NCBI GenBank assembly: GCA_027346205.1 | Contig: DAIESR010000352.1 | Location: 1-9,629 of the forward strand | From: Beijerinckiaceae bacterium | GTDB lineage: Bacteria; Pseudomonadota; Alphaproteobacteria; Rhizobiales; Beijerinckiaceae | DNA: 9,629 nucleotides | Reading direction: 5' to 3' | Shown here: positions 6,421 through 9,629 of the stretch, piece by piece | Numbering within the stretch: the first letter of the stretch is position 1 | Layout: every line of letters begins with the position of its first letter | Position numbers and translations under genes: made by a program | The notes under the pieces: model-generated | Seen by the model: only the letters and a program-made list of their open reading frames with translations | What the model was told of the DNA's origin: nothing | Databases searched by the model: none

Positions 6421-6855
6421 ATGAAGCGGGCTTTAATTTTCGAACTTGTCTTAATTTATACCATCGCGGCAGGTGTGCCTCTCGTCGCAGGCGCCACGAA
6501 GGCGGCCGCCCAGGAGCAGCAGCAGACGGAGCAGCAGCAGGCCGCGCTGTTTCCGCCGACCAAATTCGATGGCCTCTATTCCGTCGACGCTGTTACGCAG
6601 GACGGCTCCTGCGCCAAAGCGCATTTCACCGTGCAGGTCGCGCATGGTCAGGTCGCCTCGATTACGCCCAATGACGAAAACATCACGGCCATCGGAATCG
6701 TCGAATCGGATGGTGTCGTCTCTCTGACCTTTCGCGGCGGCGTAAGCCAGATCGCTCATGTCGGCGGTACGATCAAAGGCCGGTATGGCCATGGCACCTG
6801 GTCGTCGCCGACATTGCTCTGCGGCGGCGTCTGGCACGCCGAAAAAGAGAAGTGA
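6421..6855 (+). CDS. Small secreted protein with one cysteine pair, unknown function
   Basis: This 144-residue protein starts at ATG 6421, with AGGA nine bases upstream. Residues 1-30 look like a Sec signal peptide: MKR, a hydrophobic core LIFELVLIYTIAAGVPLVAG, and a probable cut after ATKAAA. A Gln-rich spacer QEQQQTEQQQ follows (31-40), then a compact beta-rich domain from KFDGLYSVDAV to WHAEKE. It contains just two cysteines, C64 (DGSCAKA) and C134 (LLCGGVW), well placed for a disulfide. The pattern of an F-D-G-x-(W/Y)-x-V opening, glycine-rich strands and a closing W-S-x-C-x-G-x-W-x-A recalls a family of uncharacterised periplasmic proteins common in Hyphomicrobiales. No enzymatic motif is visible. 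It is probably monocistronic, flanked by candidate terminators at 6155-6181 and 6881-6925. Confidence 0.8.
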   Translation: MKRALIFELVLIYTIAAGVPLVAGATKAAAQEQQQTEQQQAALFPPTKFDGLYSVDAVTQDGSCAKAHFTVQVAHGQVASITPNDENITAIGIVESDGVVSLTFRGGVSQIAHVGGTIKGRYGHGTWSSPTLLCGGVWHAEKEK

Positions 6856-6880
6856 AACGTTTTCCAAACCAGTCTTTCGA

Positions 6881-6925
6881 GCGTGATCGCAGCAAGCTTT
6901 AGAGCGGTCACGCGCGAAATTTTTC
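6881..6925 (+). terminator. Candidate terminator after the secreted-protein gene
   Basis: GCGTGATCGC (6881-6890) pairs with GCGGTCACGC (6904-6913) through ten pairs, one of them a U-G wobble, around a 13-base loop. GCGAAA and then TTTTT (6919-6923) follow. The stem is strong, but the T-run is displaced by about five bases. The rest of 6856-7072 shows nothing supported. Confidence 0.5.
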
Positions 6926-7072
6926 ATGTTCCAAGTCAATTAAGTTTCAAGTCTTTCGCGCGCATGGCCTTCGCTTGAGACGGCTCGCCATTTGGCCTGA
7001 CGATGCTTTGCCGCAACCGCATCTCCCTGACCGCAAGCCCGCGATCGCAAGCCGCAATGACACGCCTAGGCC

Positions 7073-7528
7073 TCATGTCTCGAAAATCGCGAAGCTCGCA
7101 TCGAGCAGATTTCGCAGCTGTTTCGTGGCACCCGCGCCGAGCTTTTCGTTCAGCTCGCTTTGTGCCCCGCGCCAATGCGGCACTGCCTCCTTGAGCTTGG
7201 AGTGTCCGCGCGCGGTGATCGTCACCAGACGCGCCCGCCCGTCTTTCGGATCGGCATGATCAGCCACCAAACCCTTGATTGCGAGCGGCTTGAGATTGCG
7301 GGTCAAGGTCGAAGGGTCCATGCCCAAACGATCAGCGAGCAGTTTGATCGACAGGCCGCCGACCTTCATCATCTCCGCCCCATAGAGATGCGAAAGCAAG
7401 CTGAACTGATTGGCCGTAAGCCCGACCGGCACCAAGGCGTGATCATAAAGCTGCGTGATACGGCGCGTCGCTCGCCGCAGGCCAGCGCAGGTGCAGTCCG
7501 CGATTTCACGGATGTCTATATCGCTCAC
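7073..7528 (-). CDS. MarR-family winged-helix transcriptional regulator
   Basis: This 151-residue protein has the MarR layout: dimerisation helices at both ends and a central winged helix. The recognition region is SIKLLADRLGMDPSTLTRNL (about 60-79) and the wing is DPKDGRARLVTIT (93-105). MarR dimers usually repress divergent genes and release DNA on binding a small ligand or on thiol oxidation. Two N-terminal cysteines, C12 and C14 (DCTCAGLRR), are the only cysteines and could act as a redox switch; this is inference. The start is GTG 7528, with a strong AGGAGG eight bases upstream. An ATG abutting that Shine-Dalgarno is out of frame and stops after three codons. The gene is divergent from the Fe-S/SCP2 gene, with 156 bases between the starts containing two matched sites. 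That gene is the obvious target, along with autoregulation. Confidence 0.92.
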   Translation of the reverse strand: MSDIDIREIADCTCAGLRRATRRITQLYDHALVPVGLTANQFSLLSHLYGAEMMKVGGLSIKLLADRLGMDPSTLTRNLKPLAIKGLVADHADPKDGRARLVTITARGHSKLKEAVPHWRGAQSELNEKLGAGATKQLRNLLDASFAIFET

Positions 7529-7553
7529 GCGCGCATCCTCCTGAGTTTACGTC

Positions 7554-7582
7554 TTGACAGCAAGCCGCCCCGCCATTTACAT
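7554..7582 (+). promoter_or_regulatory. Candidate promoter for the Fe-S/SCP2 gene
   Basis: A perfect TTGACA (7554-7559) is followed after 17 bases by TTACAT (7577-7582), a weak -10. The first repeat site (7579-7591) overlaps this -10 and the expected start point, so a bound repressor would block the promoter. The -10 assignment is tentative. Confidence 0.45.
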
Positions 7583-7591
7583 GCATATACA
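7579..7591. promoter_or_regulatory. Candidate MarR operator, copy 1
   Basis: ACATGCATATACA shares 11 of 13 bases with ACATGTGTATACA at 7650-7662, giving the consensus ACATGnnTATACA. Its 3' part falls in the near-palindrome ATGCATATACAT (10 of 12 symmetric). Two such sites between a divergent MarR gene and its neighbour are what family precedent predicts. Confidence 0.55.
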
Positions 7592-7600
7592 TCTATATTG

Positions 7601-7626
7601 TCGCGTGCGGCTACGCAAGCACGCGA
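7601..7626. promoter_or_regulatory. Perfect 8-bp inverted repeat between the two operator copies
   Basis: TCGCGTGC (7601-7608) and GCACGCGA (7619-7626) are exact reverse complements with a 10-base spacer. The repeat could be a second regulator's site or a leader hairpin in the Fe-S/SCP2 transcript. There is no T-run, so it is not a terminator. Confidence 0.45.
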
Positions 7627-7649
7627 GCACGGTAATTTTCCGCGCAAAT

Positions 7650-7664
7650 ACATGTGTATACACA
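7650..7664. promoter_or_regulatory. Candidate MarR operator, copy 2
   Basis: ACATGTGTATACA (7650-7662) contains the start of a perfect 12-bp palindrome TGTGTATACACA (7653-7664). It lies 71 bases from copy 1 and eight bases before the AGGAG ribosome-binding site (7673-7677), so binding here would block transcript extension or form a loop with copy 1. Confidence 0.55.
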
Positions 7665-7684
7665 CACTTATCAGGAGCGGAACC

Positions 7685-9028
7685 ATGAGCGATCTTGCTG
7701 AACACCCGACCGTCAAGAGCTATTATGCGCACAAGGGTGCCAATGCGCTGGCTTCCAAACACCGCAGCTCCGATTGGCTGCGGCAGCTTTGTCTCGATGC
7801 AGGTGCCGACGACGCCGGCTTCGTACCGATCGATCATCCCGATATCGCCGATCAGCGTGATGAGATTCGCCGCTATTTTCCTTTTGCGCGGACGCTGATC
7901 ACTCTTGTCGTGCGCATGAATCGCGAGAATATTCGAACGCCTTTGCGTTCCATCGCCAACCTTGAATTTCATCACGCGAATGATTTCGTCAATGAAGTCG
8001 CGCGCGACATCGTAGGGCGGCTCGAAGCCGAAGGCTTGCGTGCAGCCAATGGCGCCGCTGTTGGATTTCCGATGGAGGTAGATCGCTGGAGCGGCAAAAT
8101 ATGGGTGATCTCGCATAAGCCCGTGGCGGTGGCCGCCGGGCTCGGCCGCATGGGCATCCATCGCAATGTGATCCATCCGAAATTCGGCAATTTCATTCTG
8201 CTCGGGACGATCGTGACCGAGGCCGAGGTCAGCACCTATGATGGACCGATCGACTATAACCCTTGCGTGTCCTGCAAGCTTTGCGTCGCGGCCTGTCCGA
8301 CGGGCGCGATCAGCCCCGACGGCCGCTTCGATTTTTCTGCCTGCTATACCCATAATTATCGCGAATTCCTGAGCGGCTTTGGCGATTGGGTCGAGACCAT
8401 CGCCGAGGCCGGCAGCGCGCGGGCCTATCGGCGCGCCGTGTCGGACAGCGAGACCATCTCCATGTGGCAGAGCCTCAGTTTCGGCGCCAATTACAAAGCG
8501 GCCTATTGCATGGCCGTCTGCCCAGCTGGCGCGGATGTGATCGGTCCTTTCCTCACCGACCGCGCGGGCTTCCGCGATGCGATCGTTCAGCCGCTGCGCG
8601 ACAAAGCCGAAACCATCTATGTCGTCGCCAACTCCGATCCGGAAACCTATGTCGCGCGCCATTTTCCGAATAAGAAAATCAAGCGCGTCCGCAATGGATT
8701 GGGCAAGCCTGCCGACATCCAAGCCTTTCTGCGCGGGCTTCCTCTTGTCTTTCAGGCAGGGCAATCAGCTGGTCTCGCCGCCACCTATCATTTTACCTTC
8801 ACAGGATGCGACGACACGCGTGTCACGATCACCATCCGCGATCAGCGATTCGAGATCATCACCGGCCATGTAGGCAAACCCGATCTTCAGGTGACCGCGG
8901 ATAGCGAAACCTGGCTGCGGTTCCTACGCAAAGAAACGAACATCGTCTTTGCGCTCCTGCGCCGCCGCATCAGGCTGAAGGGCTCGCCACGCCTCCTCCT
9001 CGCCTTCGGCCGCTGTTTTCCATCCTAA
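7685..9028 (+). CDS. QueG-like 4Fe-4S protein with C-terminal SCP2-like domain
   Basis: This 447-residue protein starts at ATG 7685, with AGGAG seven bases upstream. The frame is open far upstream, but that part overlaps marR and the promoter. The N-terminal half (about 28-185) resembles the fold shared by epoxyqueuosine reductase and reductive dehalogenases, including ISHKPVAVAAGLGRMGIHR and HPKFGNFILLGT. A ferredoxin-like motif follows: C194-x2-C197-x2-C200-x3-C204 (CVSCKLCVAACP). Further cysteines are C220, C275 and C279 (YCMAVCPAGADV). The C-terminal part (about 350-447) resembles an SCP2 lipid-binding fold (YHFTFTG; PDLQVTADSETWLRFL). No signal peptide is seen, so it is probably cytosolic. 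A redox enzyme acting on a lipid-like or acyl substrate is a reasonable inference, but the substrate and any cobalamin need are unknown. It is not QueG itself: it lacks that protein's usual second CxxCxxxCP motif. Confidence 0.85.
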   Translation: MSDLAEHPTVKSYYAHKGANALASKHRSSDWLRQLCLDAGADDAGFVPIDHPDIADQRDEIRRYFPFARTLITLVVRMNRENIRTPLRSIANLEFHHANDFVNEVARDIVGRLEAEGLRAANGAAVGFPMEVDRWSGKIWVISHKPVAVAAGLGRMGIHRNVIHPKFGNFILLGTIVTEAEVSTYDGPIDYNPCVSCKLCVAACPTGAISPDGRFDFSACYTHNYREFLSGFGDWVETIAEAGSARAYRRAVSDSETISMWQSLSFGANYKAAYCMAVCPAGADVIGPFLTDRAGFRDAIVQPLRDKAETIYVVANSDPETYVARHFPNKKIKRVRNGLGKPADIQAFLRGLPLVFQAGQSAGLAATYHFTFTGCDDTRVTITIRDQRFEIITGHVGKPDLQVTADSETWLRFLRKETNIVFALLRRRIRLKGSPRLLLAFGRCFPS

Positions 9029-9051
9029 TGGGAAGCTATGATCAATGTACC

Positions 9052-9441
9052 TCAGGTCGATTTATGCGACGCGACCTTATAGACGCCTGACCCTTTCGCG
9101 ATGAGCATGCCCTCTTGATCGCGAATTTCGCCTTCGCAGAAGATGAGCGAACGTCCGGCCCGGATGACATGACCTTCCCCGACGACATCGCCGCGCCCAG
9201 GCGCGATGAAGGCGGTCTGCATGTCGACCGCGACCACCCAGGCGCCGACCGTGACGCGCGCCGCCGAACCCATGGCGATATCGAGCAGCGTGAGCAGCGC
9301 GCCGCCATGAAAGACCCCGAACTGATTCGCGCTCGTCGGGGAAAGCGCCAGACTCAGCCGCGTACGGCCTTCTTCAAAAGAAAGAGCCTTGATGCCGCAA
9401 TGCCGGGCGAAGGGAATATCCAAGCCGAAATAATCGTCCAT
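9052..9441 (-). CDS. PaaI-family hotdog thioesterase
   Basis: This 129-residue single hotdog-fold protein is of usual length for the PaaI/4HBT group, which hydrolyses acyl- or aryl-CoA thioesters in the cytosol as tetramers. The diagnostic motif is N39-x2-G42-x2-H45-G46-G47, in SANQFGVFHGGALLTLLD, with D54 as the likely catalytic acid on the central helix. Strands follow at VVAVDMQTAFIAPG and EGHVIRAGRSLIFCEGEI. The start is ATG 9441 with AGGGCAGG upstream. It converges on the Fe-S/SCP2 gene with 23 bases between the stops. No clear terminator is seen there, so read-through or collision is possible. A shared acyl/lipid role with the SCP2-domain neighbour is conceivable, but the opposite strand weakens it. 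The substrate cannot be told from sequence. Confidence 0.9.
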   Translation of the reverse strand: MDDYFGLDIPFARHCGIKALSFEEGRTRLSLALSPTSANQFGVFHGGALLTLLDIAMGSAARVTVGAWVVAVDMQTAFIAPGRGDVVGEGHVIRAGRSLIFCEGEIRDQEGMLIAKGSGVYKVASHKST

Positions 9442-9629
9442 GCCGCCTGCCCTAATGTCTGCGCCACGGAACTTGCTATGGAATTTTGACTTCGGCCTTA
9501 TGGCCGGGCGCCCGAGATGTCACTGCTCGTTTTGTCATTGCTAGATTTGTCATGGCTCGCCGGCTCGAATGCAGAGTGCATACCTTTTGATCCTGGCCTA
9601 TCGGTCGCCCCGCTGCTAGCGGCCAGATG
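9442..9629. other. Window end, upstream of the thioesterase gene
   Basis: No gene is supported. A minus-strand open frame enters from the right edge and stops near 9479, but its content is unconvincing. Visible structure is a perfect CGGCC-TTAT-GGCCG hairpin (9493-9506), an adjacent GGGCGCCC palindrome, and the 15-base repeat listed separately. The thioesterase promoter should lie here. Confidence 0.35.
9518..9562. repeat. Three imperfect 15-base tandem units
   Basis: TGTCACTGCTCGTTT, TGTCATTGCTAGATT and TGTCATGGCTCGCCG follow head to tail and share TGTCAnnGCTnG. The array lies about 80-120 bases upstream of the thioesterase start. It could be iterated binding sites or a small tandem duplication; three units are too few and too diverged to say. 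Confidence 0.45.

Noticed and set aside
7031..7054. Repeated GCAAGCC around GCGATCGC downstream of marR
   Set aside because: Short, GC-rich and without a T-run; likely chance in this base composition.
7160..7684. Upstream extension of the Fe-S/SCP2 reading frame
   Set aside because: It overlaps marR on the other strand and the whole promoter region; ATG 7685 has an ideal AGGAG and matches the protein's start of similarity.
7577..8764. 395-codon antisense open frame across the Fe-S/SCP2 gene
   Set aside because: It is the mirror of a GC-rich coding frame, with no recognisable domain, and the opposite strand has clear Fe-S motifs.
9479..9629. Minus-strand frame entering from the right edge
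   Set aside because: About 50 codons with odd composition and partly made of the 15-base repeat; no family resemblance, so it was not called as a gene.
1..9629. CRISPR arrays, tRNA/rRNA genes, insertion sequences and CtrA boxes
   Set aside because: No regularly spaced direct repeats with unique spacers, no cloverleaf or rRNA motifs, no transposase or terminal repeats, and no TTAA-N7-TTAA site was seen.

Overview
The window looks like a chromosomal segment of an alphaproteobacterium of the order Hyphomicrobiales (Rhizobiales). Protein similarity recalled from memory suggests a Beijerinckiaceae-like organism, but the family is not proven. The evidence is a GC-rich sequence with long antisense open frames, a MucR/Ros regulator, a DUF5330-like protein, a DivJ-type cell-cycle kinase, and a dispersed palindrome of the type common between genes in this order. 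No tRNA, rRNA, insertion sequence, integrase, phage gene or CRISPR array is visible.

Layout. Positions 1-847 (minus) hold the N-terminal part of oligopeptidase B (ptrB), which runs off the left edge. A 540-base gap carries a dispersed palindrome and a nested dyad ahead of mucR (1385-1807, plus). A hairpin-rich gap follows, then sufE (2125-2556, minus) and a DUF5330-like membrane-anchored protein (2710-3213, minus). After another structured gap come a six-helix PAS sensor histidine kinase of DivJ type (3548-5386, plus) and an overlapping membrane-anchored peptidoglycan-binding protein (5379-6143, plus). Next is a small secreted protein with two cysteines (6421-6855, plus). The right part is a divergent pair: a MarR regulator (7073-7528, minus) and a 4Fe-4S QueG-like protein with a C-terminal SCP2-like domain (7685-9028, plus). 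A PaaI-type thioesterase (9052-9441, minus) converges on the latter.

How the genes may work together. The mucR-sufE-DUF5330-divJ-peptidoglycan-binding block looks like the conserved rhizobial neighbourhood. It pairs a global nucleoid-type repressor, Fe-S cluster assembly and the DivJ-DivK-CtrA cell-cycle branch with an envelope protein that is probably translationally coupled to the kinase. The MarR/Fe-S-SCP2 pair looks like a self-contained regulated unit. Its 156-base promoter region holds two near-identical 13-base sites and a perfect 8-bp inverted repeat, and the regulator has an N-terminal Cys-x-Cys.

The least explained parts are this divergent redox/lipid-binding unit, the MucR with a degenerate zinc site, and the hairpin cluster between mucR and sufE.
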